Source: Prosthecobacter fusiformis (GTDB taxonomy: Bacteria > Verrucomicrobiota > Verrucomicrobiia > Verrucomicrobiales > Verrucomicrobiaceae). From it: a DNA stretch of 64,000 nucleotides. This document shows, in pieces, positions 9,002-17,656 of this stretch. Numbering within the stretch: position 1 is the first letter of the stretch; each line of letters begins with the position of its first letter. The stretch is from contig NZ_SOCA01000001.1 of NCBI RefSeq assembly GCF_004364345.1, positions 310,001-374,000 on the forward strand. The letters are read 5' to 3'. Under the pieces are notes generated by a model that searched no databases, was not told the DNA's origin, and worked only from the letters and a program-made list of their open reading frames with translations. A program made the translations under genes and the position numbers.

Positions 9002-11542
9002 CTATTTGCTCCGCTCCAGGACGATGCGGAAGCTGATGGTCGGCCGACGTGTATCGATGGCGATAGGAATGCGGACGGAGGAGAGGAGCTCATCCGGATT
9101 GAAGGTCTGCCAGTTGCCACCGCGAACCGTGCCAAGGAGCTTTTTGCTCTTGGGGACCGATTTGGCACCGGGTTCATAATCGGTATCCACCCATTCGGAG
9201 GCATTGCCGCCGAGACCGGAGATGCCGCGTTCGTTGGGGAGGAAGGCTCCCACGGCACCTAATTGAGGGAAGCGGTCTTCATAACCTGGGATGAAACCTT
9301 CGATGCTGGTCCTGCGCCCGGCATTCGTATCCGCCAAGTTTTCGCTATTGGGTGGAGGTGGCCAGTCGAAGCCCCAGGGGTAAATGCCACGGATACGGCC
9401 ATTGCGCTCCGCCGGGGTGGCTCCGCGTTCCAGGGGCAGGCCGACGGCGCGGCTCCATTCTTCATCCGTGGGCAGACGATAACGGTCCTTGGGGCCAATG
9501 AGCCCGGCATTGCGTTCGCGCTCTGTCAGCCAGGCGCAGAAGGCGCGAGCCTCTTCACGATCTATACCGACGATGGGCTGGGTGCCGCCACGGCCATCAT
9601 TATCTATATTCCCCGGACGGCGGGCGTTGGTGGCTTTGACATACTCCAGGTAATCACGTCGGCGGGTTTCTACGGAGGCGATCATCACATCCCCCAAAGG
9701 CACGAGGCGCAGGCCGAGGCCGTTGGCTTTCCATTCACGACCAAAGGTGACGGCCTGGCGAGTTTGCATGTCCGAAAAGAGCTCCAGCAGAGCACCGGAT
9801 TTTACCTCGCCCTCCAGGACGACATCAGAAAAGCCTTCTTCCCGGAGTTCAAACTCCACGGACCCACTGCGCACGCGGGGGAGTTCCAGGGGGGTATAGC
9901 CGAGGAATTCGTCATGCTGAAAGACGCGGACTTTTTCTGGAGTGGTGCGAATGACGACGCTGCCATAGGTCTGGCGCTCCACCCGGAGATGGAAGGCCTG
10001 CCAGTCTTTTTCATCATTGCCAGCCGTGGCTTCACTGTCGCGATCCTCCGGCATGTCTTCACTGCCTGTATTGCCGCTTTCCACGTAATAGAAAGGTTCC
10101 ACCTCATAATGATGCTCCTGGCTGAGGGCACCTGCGGCACGGTCCGCATCGGTCATCCAAAAGCGGAAGGCCTCCGCATCGCCGACGGGCACGACCACGA
10201 AATAAGAGGCGTCTTTGCCATTATCGGCAAGGGAAGCGCGGACGACTTTTCCTTCGAAAGAACGGCCGGTGGCCTCCAGGAAGCGCTTGAAGAATTTGAT
10301 CTCCACGGGCTGCTCGCTGAGGTGTCCGCTCTGGGCAGGTTTAAAGGCGATGCCAAGGCTATTGGTCCAGCGCTCTCCAGGCTGGGGCAGGCGGGTGGCC
10401 TCCATTTTCAAATCGTATTCCGCAGGACGGCTGCGGCTGGCGCTGTGCTCAATCTCCAACTGCTTATGACCGGGCAGGCGAAGCTGATAAATGACAGGAA
10501 CGCCTTCTTCAGGATTCAGTGCCAATGGGGTGACGCCCACCTTGTCCTCACCTGAAAAAACATCGGCTCCCGCGGGCACCGTTTTAATGGTGAGCATAGG
10601 CAGACTTTTTTGCACTTCCAGGACCGGGGCGGCATTGCGCTGGGCGAGCCACATGCCAAAACCAACGGCCAGGCTGAGGGTGACGGCTCCTGCTGCGGCC
10701 CAGTACCAAACGAGGCGACGGGAGGGTAAGGGCTGGCCGCGAAGAGCCAGCGACATTTCATGGGCACTGGTGTAGCGATCCTTCGCCTTCGGGGCACAGG
10801 CTGTGCATATGACGCGGTGCAGGCGCTGCCAGACATCCAGCTTATCTCCGCTTTCTGAACAGGAAGGAATGTCTGGAAAATCCAGGCGGTCTTTGCCTGT
10901 GCTGGCTTCATAAAGCACCATGCCGAGAGAAAAGATGTCTGATTCCGGTGAGCCGGGACCCTCAGGTGCCACAAAACCCTCCGTGCCCACAAAGCTGCGT
11001 TGCCCGAGCAGGGCGACGAGGCCGATATCGGCGAGGCGGCAGTTGCCATCAATGAAGATGAGATTCGAGGGTTTTACATCCCGGTGGATGAGCTTGTTTT
11101 CATGAAGGAAGTGCAGCCCCTCGGCCACATTTGAGCCGATCTGCAGACAACGCTCTGCCATGATGCGTTTTTCCCGGCGCATCTGCAAACCCAGGGTGTG
11201 GGATTTATACGTCGATGGCTGGATGTCGCGGCCGTGCTCCAAGTCATCCGCCAACTCCATGACATAATAATAGAAGCCCTGGGCATCACTGCGGCCGACC
11301 TGGAGGATGGGGACGAGACCGACGTGACGGCGGGAGATGGGCTCGTAACGTTTGATGGCCTCGAACTCACGCTCAAAGGAATCCGCCTGGTCATAATCCT
11401 CCCGCCAGACGACTTTGACAGCGCGGAGAGCACCCGTCACGGAACGGGCCATCCAGACTTCCCCATAGGCCCCCCGACCAATGAGACGCAGCGTCTCGTG
11501 GTCACGGATCTCAGGCGCGGTGCGGATGGGAGCTGCGGTCAT
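9002..11542 (-). CDS. Membrane Ser/Thr protein kinase with PEGA repeats and SUMF1-like domain
   Basis: Transmembrane Hanks-type kinase of 846 residues. Cytoplasmic kinase domain at about 15-270: glycine loop GRGAYGEVW (22-30), catalytic Lys43 in AVKVV, HRDVKPSN with Asp155, a D-I-G motif (172-174) in place of DFG, and VAPEG as the APE element. A single membrane segment lies near 279-300. The exported part carries two PEGA-type segments (TIKTVPAGADVFSG near 320 and TTPEKVRVFQHDEFLGYTPL near 560) and a C-terminal formylglycine-generating-enzyme-like (SUMF1) domain with RLPTDEEW, GLGGNASEW and RGGNW. That domain has no Cys pair in its last segment, so it is probably a binding or sensing module and not a catalytic FGE. 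Substrate proteins are unknown. Confidence 0.93.
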   Translation of the reverse strand: MTAAPIRTAPEIRDHETLRLIGRGAYGEVWMARSVTGALRAVKVVWREDYDQADSFEREFEAIKRYEPISRRHVGLVPILQVGRSDAQGFYYYVMELADDLEHGRDIQPSTYKSHTLGLQMRREKRIMAERCLQIGSNVAEGLHFLHENKLIHRDVKPSNLIFIDGNCRLADIGLVALLGQRSFVGTEGFVAPEGPGSPESDIFSLGMVLYEASTGKDRLDFPDIPSCSESGDKLDVWQRLHRVICTACAPKAKDRYTSAHEMSLALRGQPLPSRRLVWYWAAAGAVTLSLAVGFGMWLAQRNAAPVLEVQKSLPMLTIKTVPAGADVFSGEDKVGVTPLALNPEEGVPVIYQLRLPGHKQLEIEHSASRSRPAEYDLKMEATRLPQPGERWTNSLGIAFKPAQSGHLSEQPVEIKFFKRFLEATGRSFEGKVVRASLADNGKDASYFVVVPVGDAEAFRFWMTDADRAAGALSQEHHYEVEPFYYVESGNTGSEDMPEDRDSEATAGNDEKDWQAFHLRVERQTYGSVVIRTTPEKVRVFQHDEFLGYTPLELPRVRSGSVEFELREEGFSDVVLEGEVKSGALLELFSDMQTRQAVTFGREWKANGLGLRLVPLGDVMIASVETRRRDYLEYVKATNARRPGNIDNDGRGGTQPIVGIDREEARAFCAWLTERERNAGLIGPKDRYRLPTDEEWSRAVGLPLERGATPAERNGRIRGIYPWGFDWPPPPNSENLADTNAGRRTSIEGFIPGYEDRFPQLGAVGAFLPNERGISGLGGNASEWVDTDYEPGAKSVPKSKKLLGTVRGGNWQTFNPDELLSSVRIPIAIDTRRPTISFRIVLERSK

Positions 11543-11619
11543 CAGGGCAATTGGACAGGATTCGGCGGCGAGTATTCAGCATTTCGCACTCGAAGGTCAA
11601 GACTTGCCGCTAGAAACTG

Positions 11620-11666
11620 CCAGGTATACCCCTGGGAAGCAGTGTATCCGCGCCGGATACACTGCT
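11620..11666. repeat. Two adjacent hairpins, one with a 13-bp perfect stem
   Basis: The arm AGCAGTGTATCCG (11638-11650) pairs perfectly with 11654-11666 around a CGC loop. Next to it CCAGG and CCTGG (11620-11635) flank TATACC. They lie between the stop of the DUF1552 gene and the start of the kinase, both on the minus strand. No T tract follows on the minus strand, so the pair could be a Rho-type/attenuator structure or an operator for the kinase promoter. Confidence 0.5.
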
Positions 11667-11697
11667 GGTTGGGGTGAATACAAGACGCCCTGCTGTT

Positions 11698-12966
11698 TTA
11701 TACGGACTCCAGCCCCGTCATGGTGGAGGTGCTGGTGGCAAATTTATCTTCCTCCAGACCCAGGCGCTGAAGAGTGCTGAGGTAGAGATTTGGCAGCGGG
11801 TAGTTATTCTTCTGGTCGAAGGCGAGATGCTGCCCGTGACGGAACCCACCGCCCGCGAGCATGACTGGCATGTTCTTGTTGTCGTGAGAAGAAGCATTGC
11901 CCAGGTTGGAGGTCATCAGCACCATGGTTTCATCCAGCAAACTGTCCGTCTTCAGCTTGCGCAGGAACTGGCCCCATTCACCGATGAGAGCCTCCTCCAC
12001 GCGGGAGAGCTGGGCGAGTTTTTCCTCGTCCATGCCATGGTGGCTGAGGCCGTGATAACTCTCATCCACACCTTCGATGCCGGAGACATTGTTCCCGGTG
12101 ACATGCAGAGTGACAAAACGGGTGGAGTCGGTGGCCAGAGCCAGATGAATGATGTCCAGGAAAATACGCTCCACAGCGGCTTCGTTGTCGCGTGGGATCT
12201 GAGTGGGTGGTTTCATGGAGACGGCAGGTTTGGGCAGACGGATCCACTCTTCATTGGCCACGAGGCGCTGCTCCAGCTCACGCACGCTGGTGAACCAGGC
12301 GTCCAGCTTGTCTCTGTCTCCGGCACCGACTTCACGCTGAAGGGCGCGGGCCTCAGCACCGACGACATCCATGACGCTGTGCCCACGGCGGATCAGCTCG
12401 GCTTGGCGGTCCTGCTCTGCCGGTGTGTCGTTAACAAAAAGTTTAGTGAAGAGACGGACGGCATTGTTTTCCGCCGGAATCATAGAGCCGTTCTCAGTGT
12501 AGGAAGGGCTGGTCTGGTTAGCCGTACTGAGGACCATGGAGGGAAAGCGCGTCTCGTGACCGAGGTGCTTGGCCATGAGCTGGTCCAGTGAAATGGTGTT
12601 GCGGGAGGTGGCGCCGCGCAGGTTTGGACAACCGGAAAAGATGCTGCCTTCAGCCGTGTGGCCACCGGTCACGCCCGGATGCGAAGAGCCGGAGACGATG
12701 GTGAAATCATTGCGCAAATCGCTGAGCTGCTTCAGATAACGTGAAGGGGTGTAATTCCGGCCCTGACCTTCTGGAACAAGGTTCGGATTATGCAGGCCCA
12801 GGGCCAGGCTGATGCCGACAAAGCGCTTGGCATTTTTAGTATCCGCCGCCGCTGAAAAAGCGGGGGTCATGGCATCCAGAAACGGCAGACCGAGTGACAC
12901 ACCCGCACCGCGCAGCAATGCGCGCCGAGAGAGCCGGGCACCGAAGTTAAAGTTCACGTTTTTCAT
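11698..12966 (-). CDS. DUF1552 secreted protein (Tat-type signal)
   Basis: Member of the DUF1552 family, common in Planctomycetota and Verrucomicrobiota, with no established activity. 422 residues. The N-terminus holds a twin-arginine-like signal (LSRRALLRGAGVSLGLPFLD, residues 12-31) and an Ala-rich cleavage region, so a folded protein is probably exported, perhaps with a metal or cofactor. The body shows the family features: a sulfatase/alkaline phosphatase-like core with GGHTAEG, HGLSHHGMD and NLGNASSHDN, rich in His and Asp and consistent with metal binding. The gene starts 11 bases after the stop of the DUF1592-type cytochrome gene, so the two form an operon, the usual arrangement in these phyla. 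Function as a redox/hydrolase complex is inference. Confidence 0.9.
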   Translation of the reverse strand: MKNVNFNFGARLSRRALLRGAGVSLGLPFLDAMTPAFSAAADTKNAKRFVGISLALGLHNPNLVPEGQGRNYTPSRYLKQLSDLRNDFTIVSGSSHPGVTGGHTAEGSIFSGCPNLRGATSRNTISLDQLMAKHLGHETRFPSMVLSTANQTSPSYTENGSMIPAENNAVRLFTKLFVNDTPAEQDRQAELIRRGHSVMDVVGAEARALQREVGAGDRDKLDAWFTSVRELEQRLVANEEWIRLPKPAVSMKPPTQIPRDNEAAVERIFLDIIHLALATDSTRFVTLHVTGNNVSGIEGVDESYHGLSHHGMDEEKLAQLSRVEEALIGEWGQFLRKLKTDSLLDETMVLMTSNLGNASSHDNKNMPVMLAGGGFRHGQHLAFDQKNNYPLPNLYLSTLQRLGLEEDKFATSTSTMTGLESV

Positions 12967-12977
12967 ATCGGGGGGGA

Positions 12978-15338
12978 TTATTTGTGCAGAAACACCGGAC
13001 TAGTGACAACCGCACTTATAATAGAACGAAGGCCGTGGCCGGATTTTCCAGCCTGGGTGACGATTTCATCCACGGTATCCTTTTCGCTAAAACGAACGCT
13101 GGCACCGGTGGAATAGGTGATGAACTGGCGGGCAAACCCGGCGGCGAGCTCGTCACTGCGGCGGGTATAAATCTGCTTCCAAGCCTGGAGATCCGCAAAA
13201 GCATCTCCATCTGGCGTGACGCCGGAAGGATTCACCGGTGCTCCCTTGCCGCTCTTTCCATACCCTTTCCGCCAGATGCCCACAGGATCATAGTTCTCCA
13301 AGGCGAAGCCGGGGGGATCAATGGTCATGTGGCAAGAAGCGCAGGAGGAATTGCTCCGATGTTTTTCCAACTGGTCGCGGATGGAAGTGGCTCCGCGAAT
13401 GTCCGGCTCAATGGCGGGAATACCCGGTGGTGGAGGCGGGATGTGAGTACCCAAAATGCGCTCATTGATGAAGACTCCGCGCACAACGGGAGAGGTATGG
13501 GTACCATCGGCCGTGACTTTGAGGATGGACCCCTGAGTGACGAGGCCGCCGCGTCCCTTCAGGTCCGACTGACTGAGCATGACCTTTTGCAGGCCCTGGC
13601 CGGGAGGAAGTGGCTCTTTACTGCCATAATGACGGGCAAGACGGCCGTTCAGCATGGCGAAGTCGGAGTCCACTAAATGGGTGATACTGAGATCATTGGA
13701 AACTACTTCACGGAAATAAGCCCGTGTCTCCTGGACCATGGATTCCTGGACGACGGGGTCAAAGGTGGAAAACTGACGGGTATCTGGAGAGGTGAAATCA
13801 ATCTCCTTAAGCTTCAGCCACTGGTCGGTGAAACTGCGGATGAAGCGGCCAGATTTCGGATCATTCAGGAGGCGGTCAACCTGCTGGGCAATGACTTCGG
13901 GCTTTTTCATTTCACCGGCTGCGGCCAGTTTCATGAGCTGGGAATCCGGCATGGAAACCCACAGGGCATAACTGAGGCGGGAAGCGATGGCGTAATCATC
14001 CAGCGCACCGGGAGCCTCAATGAGAGTCAGAAAGCGTGGGGAGCAAAGAATGGCCCGGTAACTGGCCCGTAGCCCCTCTGTAAGAGAAGCTCCTTCGGCG
14101 AGCATCTGGTGGCCGATGTTGCTGTAAGCGGCCAGTTGCGAGGCTTTCAACGGGCGGCGGAAGGCCCTGCGGGCAAACTGGGCCACGAGACGGTCCAACG
14201 ATGCCGTTTTATCCGCCTCCAATTTTTTGAAGTCTCCCTGTCCTAGCAGATGTCGGCGCACCGTGGCCCGATCCGCCGTGGGATAAATTCGCTCCATGTG
14301 AATACCGCGATGGGCGATGCCAGAGAAACCGTCTTTCACCAGATCTCGGCCTTTATACGAAACATTGCCACCTTTTCCGCCAGGGGCGACGCGGCGCAGG
14401 GTGGCATCATTCGGCTTGAGTTCGAGCATGTTGCCTTCATACATCCAGGCTTCAAAGACGAGGTCACGAGGCTGCTTTGTCGCCTCCACAAGACCAATCA
14501 TGTAAAGCATGGGAATGGAAGAGATGCAGCGGCCCGAGCGAAGGGTGCCCCAAACACTGCCGACAGGACCCGCATTCAGCGCGCGGACATCCTTCAAGGT
14601 GATGCGGTACCAGCCGTCCGCCGGGGCGGCTGTGACAGGCATCCGCCCAACGAACTGCAAGGTCATGGGCCAGGACACGCTCTCCCCTTTCCTCAGTTCA
14701 GGTCCGCGAAAATTGCCCCGGTCATTGATGGGAAGTTCTTCAGGAGGACAAAATTTCTTGAAAACGGTGTCGCCATCGAGGGCCCGCTTGAATGCTTCCG
14801 TCAGGGCCAGATCGGCCACATCCAGGTAACGTGCCAGTTGATGCTGGGAAAGCTGCTGGGCCTCCGCGACGGTCTCGAATCCATGAGCTCCGCGCTCCGC
14901 AGGCAGAAGGTCTTTGAGCGGCAGGTCAATGCCGAGGAGATCGTGCAGGGTATGCTCGTATTCTGTGCGGGTCAGGCGGCGGCTGCGGACGCGCCCATTG
15001 CTGGCGATGTCCTGTTCATCTGCCTGGATGAGCGGTTTCCCAAGACTGGCCAGGAAAAGCTCAGCCTCTGTTTTGGTAGGCTGGGTGTTTTTGGCCGGAG
15101 GCATTTCGCCAGTATGCACCCGCTCAAAGATGCGCTGCCACTTCAGAGCGGCATCCGCATCGGCCAGATCAAATTTGAGGTCTGTGAGATCAAGACCCGC
15201 TTTTTTCACATCTGAATCATGGCATTCAGTGCAGTGCTGGTCGAGAAACGCTGCGACTGGCTGCGGAACTGCGGCCAAGGCGGGACTGGTTGCCAGCGAG
15301 GCTAAAAGGAGAGACAGGCTAAGGGGGGGGAATTTCAT
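12978..15338 (-). CDS. Planctomycete-type cytochrome c protein (DUF1587/1592/1588/1585/1595)
   Basis: Large secreted haem protein of 786 residues, partner of the downstream DUF1552 gene. A signal peptide (1-22) precedes a cytochrome c site C-T-E-C-H at 36-40. The remaining parts match the multi-DUF architecture of this family: RRLTRTEYEHTLHDLLG (DUF1587), the central FARRAFRRPL segment (DUF1595), IASRLSYALWVSMPD (DUF1592), TSPVVRGVFINERILG (DUF1588) and a C-terminal segment with CASCHMTIDPPGFALEN (a second C-x-x-C-H) plus the DUF1585-type end. The family is believed to be periplasmic and redox active, but no substrate has been proved. Start chosen at ATG 15338, giving a clean signal peptide. 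Confidence 0.92.
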   Translation of the reverse strand: MKFPPLSLSLLLASLATSPALAAVPQPVAAFLDQHCTECHDSDVKKAGLDLTDLKFDLADADAALKWQRIFERVHTGEMPPAKNTQPTKTEAELFLASLGKPLIQADEQDIASNGRVRSRRLTRTEYEHTLHDLLGIDLPLKDLLPAERGAHGFETVAEAQQLSQHQLARYLDVADLALTEAFKRALDGDTVFKKFCPPEELPINDRGNFRGPELRKGESVSWPMTLQFVGRMPVTAAPADGWYRITLKDVRALNAGPVGSVWGTLRSGRCISSIPMLYMIGLVEATKQPRDLVFEAWMYEGNMLELKPNDATLRRVAPGGKGGNVSYKGRDLVKDGFSGIAHRGIHMERIYPTADRATVRRHLLGQGDFKKLEADKTASLDRLVAQFARRAFRRPLKASQLAAYSNIGHQMLAEGASLTEGLRASYRAILCSPRFLTLIEAPGALDDYAIASRLSYALWVSMPDSQLMKLAAAGEMKKPEVIAQQVDRLLNDPKSGRFIRSFTDQWLKLKEIDFTSPDTRQFSTFDPVVQESMVQETRAYFREVVSNDLSITHLVDSDFAMLNGRLARHYGSKEPLPPGQGLQKVMLSQSDLKGRGGLVTQGSILKVTADGTHTSPVVRGVFINERILGTHIPPPPPGIPAIEPDIRGATSIRDQLEKHRSNSSCASCHMTIDPPGFALENYDPVGIWRKGYGKSGKGAPVNPSGVTPDGDAFADLQAWKQIYTRRSDELAAGFARQFITYSTGASVRFSEKDTVDEIVTQAGKSGHGLRSIISAVVTSPVFLHK

Positions 15339-15499
15339 ACATTACAGACCAGCCCCAAGCGGGAGGCCTTGTTTTTCTTCATCGGCAAAGGATTAGAACG
15401 CGAAATAACGGCCTAACTTACGGTTAAAACAATGGTGAAGACGGTAAAAGCTGTCCTCAGCAGCAAAGTCGATGCCACCATTCAGGCCCATACGGACCG

Positions 15500-16627
15500 T
15501 CATTTTTGATAAATGGGCAGAAAGTGGTGGTACACACTCAGGCTCAGCAGCGCCAGCGAGGTGGCGTAAACAGGACCCGCACTTTTTTCGTTGCCATTCT
15601 TGGGGTGCCAGGAGCCTTCGGCACTCTGGGCACCGACGAGCATCTGCTCGGTCTTCTGGCGGGCCGTGGCTGCGTGGTCGCCGCCCCGCTGATACATGCC
15701 CTGGGCGTAATAATAGCACCCGTAGTAAAACCAGGGTTCATTGACCTCCGGCGGGAATTTCAGCAACCAGTTGGAGGAGCCTAGCACCTCTGGAGCATCA
15801 TACTGACCGGCAACCTGAAGGGACAGCAGACCGGCTGAGGTGGTTGAGAAAGTCTGGCGTCCCCCGTAAGGCTCGTAACTGAAGGCTGCCTCGAGTTGCT
15901 TCAGGTTGCCGTTGCTGTCCCGCTCCCCCCGATAGCTGCGTTTGATATAGGCGATGCCATTATCAATGGCCTCCTTGGGCACCTCGATGCCGCTGTTCTT
16001 CGCCGCACGCAGGGACATGAGCTGCCAGACGCTGACGCTGATGTCACTGTCACTGCTGGCTGGTTCATAACGCCAGCCGCCCCGATTGGCTTCACTTTTA
16101 GGCACCTGCTGGGCACGAATGATCAGCTTGATGGCCTTTTCAGTCATGGAGCGCACTTTTTTATCCGTCTCTTCATCCGGGGACATGCCGAGCATTTCGG
16201 TCAGCATGAGGGTCATGATGCCGTGCCCGTACATGCGGCTGCGGTCACTGCGCCCCAGGTAGCCGTTTTCATCGGGCTGCACATTGTCCACGATGTAACG
16301 GAGCGCTTTCTGTGCAGCCTGCCCTTCAGGAGTGGGGTCCCCAGGGAGATGGCCGACGGAGGCCAGCCCCATGATGGCCAGGGCGGTCATGGCACCGCTG
16401 TGGCTGGGCATGTCCCCCCGCTGAGGTTTTTTATCGGTCTTTTGCTCAGAAAAATAACCGGAAGGCTGCTGCTGCTTCAGCAGCCAGGTGAGTCCCTTGT
16501 CCACGGCGGACTTCACCTGAGGGGAGATGATTTCCGGCCGGGGAGCCTGACCCTGCAATCCTGCCGCGTGAAAACTTGCGGTGAGAACCAGTAAAAAACT
16601 GGCTTTTTGGGCAGAAAAAAGGGGCAT
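15500..16627 (-). CDS. Secreted prenyltransferase/squalene-cyclase-like repeat protein
   Basis: A 375-residue exported protein with an N-terminal signal (1-28) and an alpha-alpha toroid-type body like that of prenyltransferase beta subunits and squalene cyclases. Repeats are visible as VDKGLTWLLKQQQPSGYF, MTALAIMGLASVG, AIKLIIRAQQ...GGWRYEP, VSVWQLMSLRAAKNSG and a final EGSWHP...YATSLALLSLSVYHH. No cyclase DxDD motif is evident, so it is unlikely to be a triterpene cyclase; secreted versions in Planctomycetota and Verrucomicrobiota are of unknown role. It is the first gene of a minus-strand run that continues, after 161 bases, with the cytochrome/DUF1552 operon, so a joint role is possible. 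Confidence 0.82.
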   Translation of the reverse strand: MPLFSAQKASFLLVLTASFHAAGLQGQAPRPEIISPQVKSAVDKGLTWLLKQQQPSGYFSEQKTDKKPQRGDMPSHSGAMTALAIMGLASVGHLPGDPTPEGQAAQKALRYIVDNVQPDENGYLGRSDRSRMYGHGIMTLMLTEMLGMSPDEETDKKVRSMTEKAIKLIIRAQQVPKSEANRGGWRYEPASSDSDISVSVWQLMSLRAAKNSGIEVPKEAIDNGIAYIKRSYRGERDSNGNLKQLEAAFSYEPYGGRQTFSTTSAGLLSLQVAGQYDAPEVLGSSNWLLKFPPEVNEPWFYYGCYYYAQGMYQRGGDHAATARQKTEQMLVGAQSAEGSWHPKNGNEKSAGPVYATSLALLSLSVYHHFLPIYQK

Positions 16628-16802
16628 AGGACGAAAATGAGACGGGACACCGCCAGGATGAACGCAGACTGAGCTTAACGCATTTGGAGCGAAAACCTCA
16701 CTGATTCACCCAGATTTTTGTGCTTCTGCCGCCTCCGTTCCTTGGTAAAATACCCCTAATCAGGGGGATTGACTTATCCGGCGGCGTCTGCGAAAAAGGT
16801 AA

Positions 16803-17084
16803 ATGGCTAAAACCGAACCTACCAAAACACCTCGCAAACCGAATCCAGCCCTGATGAAACCCGTCCAGCCGGATGAGGTTCTGGCGGCTGTCGTCGGGTC
16901 CACACCCCTCTCCCGTGGTGAGCTCACCAAGAAGGTGTGGGATTACATCAAGGCCAAGGGCCTGCAGGACGAAAAGAAGAAGACGCTGATCAACGCTGAC
17001 GAAGCGCTGAAGAAGGTCTTCGGTGGCAAAGCCCAGGTGACCATGTTTGAGATGACGAAGCTCATCTCCGGTCACGTGAAGTAA
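16803..17084 (+). CDS. Free-standing SWIB/MDM2-domain protein
   Basis: Small basic protein of 93 residues consisting of a SWIB (BAF60b/MDM2) domain. After a Lys/Pro-rich tail (1-18), the fold is marked by LMKPVQPDEVLAAVVG, LSRGELTKKVWDYIKAKGLQ, the polar stretch KKKTLINADEALKKVFGG and VTMFEMTKLISGHVK. In eukaryotes SWIB domains belong to chromatin remodellers; in bacteria small SWIB proteins are known in Chlamydiae and relatives, where a DNA-topology or nucleoid role is suspected. An AAGG ribosome-binding site sits four bases before the ATG. It is monocistronic, closed by a strong terminator. Confidence 0.93.
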   Translation: MAKTEPTKTPRKPNPALMKPVQPDEVLAAVVGSTPLSRGELTKKVWDYIKAKGLQDEKKKTLINADEALKKVFGGKAQVTMFEMTKLISGHVK

Positions 17085-17105
17085 GCTGGCTCCCAACACT
17101 GCTTT

Positions 17106-17399
17106 TTAGGATGGCTGGAGGTTCGCCTCCAGCCATTTTTCTTTTTGCACACGGCCGAGCGCTTTGAAGACCCGCTCCGCCTTCAGCGCCGCAGACATGT
17201 CTGCATGGCACCAGGAGCCGAGCAGCCACAGCGGCCCCCGGCCTCGTGTGTATTTGGCCCCCTTCCCTTCCCGGTGCATCTCCAGCCGCCGGTACAGGTC
17301 ATTGGTGATCCCACAATACAGACTGCCGTCCCGACAGCGCAGCACATAGAGGCACCAGGGCTTGGCTGGGGCTTCGACAGACGTGGACGGATCGGGCAT
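17106..17399 (-). CDS. GIY-YIG nuclease-superfamily protein (YhbQ/UPF0213-like)
   Basis: Single-domain GIY-YIG protein of 97 residues. The start at ATG 17399 gives MPDPSTSVEA and then the core: WCLYVLRCRDGSLYCGITND (the GIY...YIG strands appear as LYVL and LYCGIT), RRLEMHREGKGAKYTRGRGP with the conserved Arg and His, and an ERVFKALGRVQKEKWLE end that supplies the Glu/Lys helix. Stand-alone versions resemble E. coli YhbQ, whose DNA-nicking role is poorly defined. Earlier in-frame starts up to 17507 lie in low-quality sequence and are rejected. Its 3' end overlaps the SWIB terminator hairpin. Confidence 0.88.
   Translation of the reverse strand: MPDPSTSVEAPAKPWCLYVLRCRDGSLYCGITNDLYRRLEMHREGKGAKYTRGRGPLWLLGSWCHADMSAALKAERVFKALGRVQKEKWLEANLQPS
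17111..17147 (+). terminator. Intrinsic terminator of the SWIB gene
   Basis: An 11-bp perfect stem (ATGGCTGGAGG at 17111-17121 with its complement at 17126-17136) closes a TTCG tetraloop and is followed by TTTTTCTTTTT. The hairpin doubles as the last codons of the convergent GIY-YIG gene. Confidence 0.93.
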
Positions 17400-17457
17400 G
17401 AAGGATGCGAACGTTATAGCATGGAGCTGGAAAAAGTCTGGCGGTCTGTGGGATAAA

Positions 17458-17483
17458 GTAGCCTGCACAGTCCTCTGTGCAGA
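17458..17483 (-). repeat. REP palindrome, copy A
   Basis: GTAGCCTGCACAG, a TCCT loop and CTGTGCAG: an 8-bp stem with the GTAGC flank on the left. This is the reverse orientation of copy B 90 bases further on, with one change in the loop, so A and B form a head-to-head pair upstream of the transposase gene. Confidence 0.85.
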
Positions 17484-17571
17484 GAGCGGGGCGGAGGCAA
17501 AAAGCATAGGTCTGGGTGGGATAAGACAGGCTACGTGGGATTGGAGGAGCTTGGGGGCTTCGCGGTGCTGT

Positions 17572-17601
17572 CTGCACAGGGGACTGTGCAGGCTACTTTT
17601 T
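17572..17601 (+). repeat. REP palindrome, copy B
   Basis: CTGCACAG, a GGGA loop, CTGTGCAG, then GGCTAC-type flank and a T run. It pairs with inverted copy A, giving a BIME-like arrangement that precedes the RAYT gene. Confidence 0.88.
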
Positions 17602-17656
17602 GTGGGCAGATCAAGACTTGCCCTCGCATGGAGTTTGGGTAAGTCGGCGCTGTTGC

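Noticed and set aside
9263-10555. Open frame of 430 codons on the plus strand
   Set aside because: Antisense to the kinase gene, low-complexity translation, no recognisable domain.
9002-11542. Sulfatase-maturing formylglycine-generating enzyme
   Set aside because: The SUMF1-like domain has no Cys pair in its final segment and is fused to a kinase, so it was called a kinase with a pseudo-FGE domain.
15500-16627. Functional squalene or hopene cyclase
   Set aside because: It has a signal peptide, is only 375 residues long, and lacks the DxDD motif.
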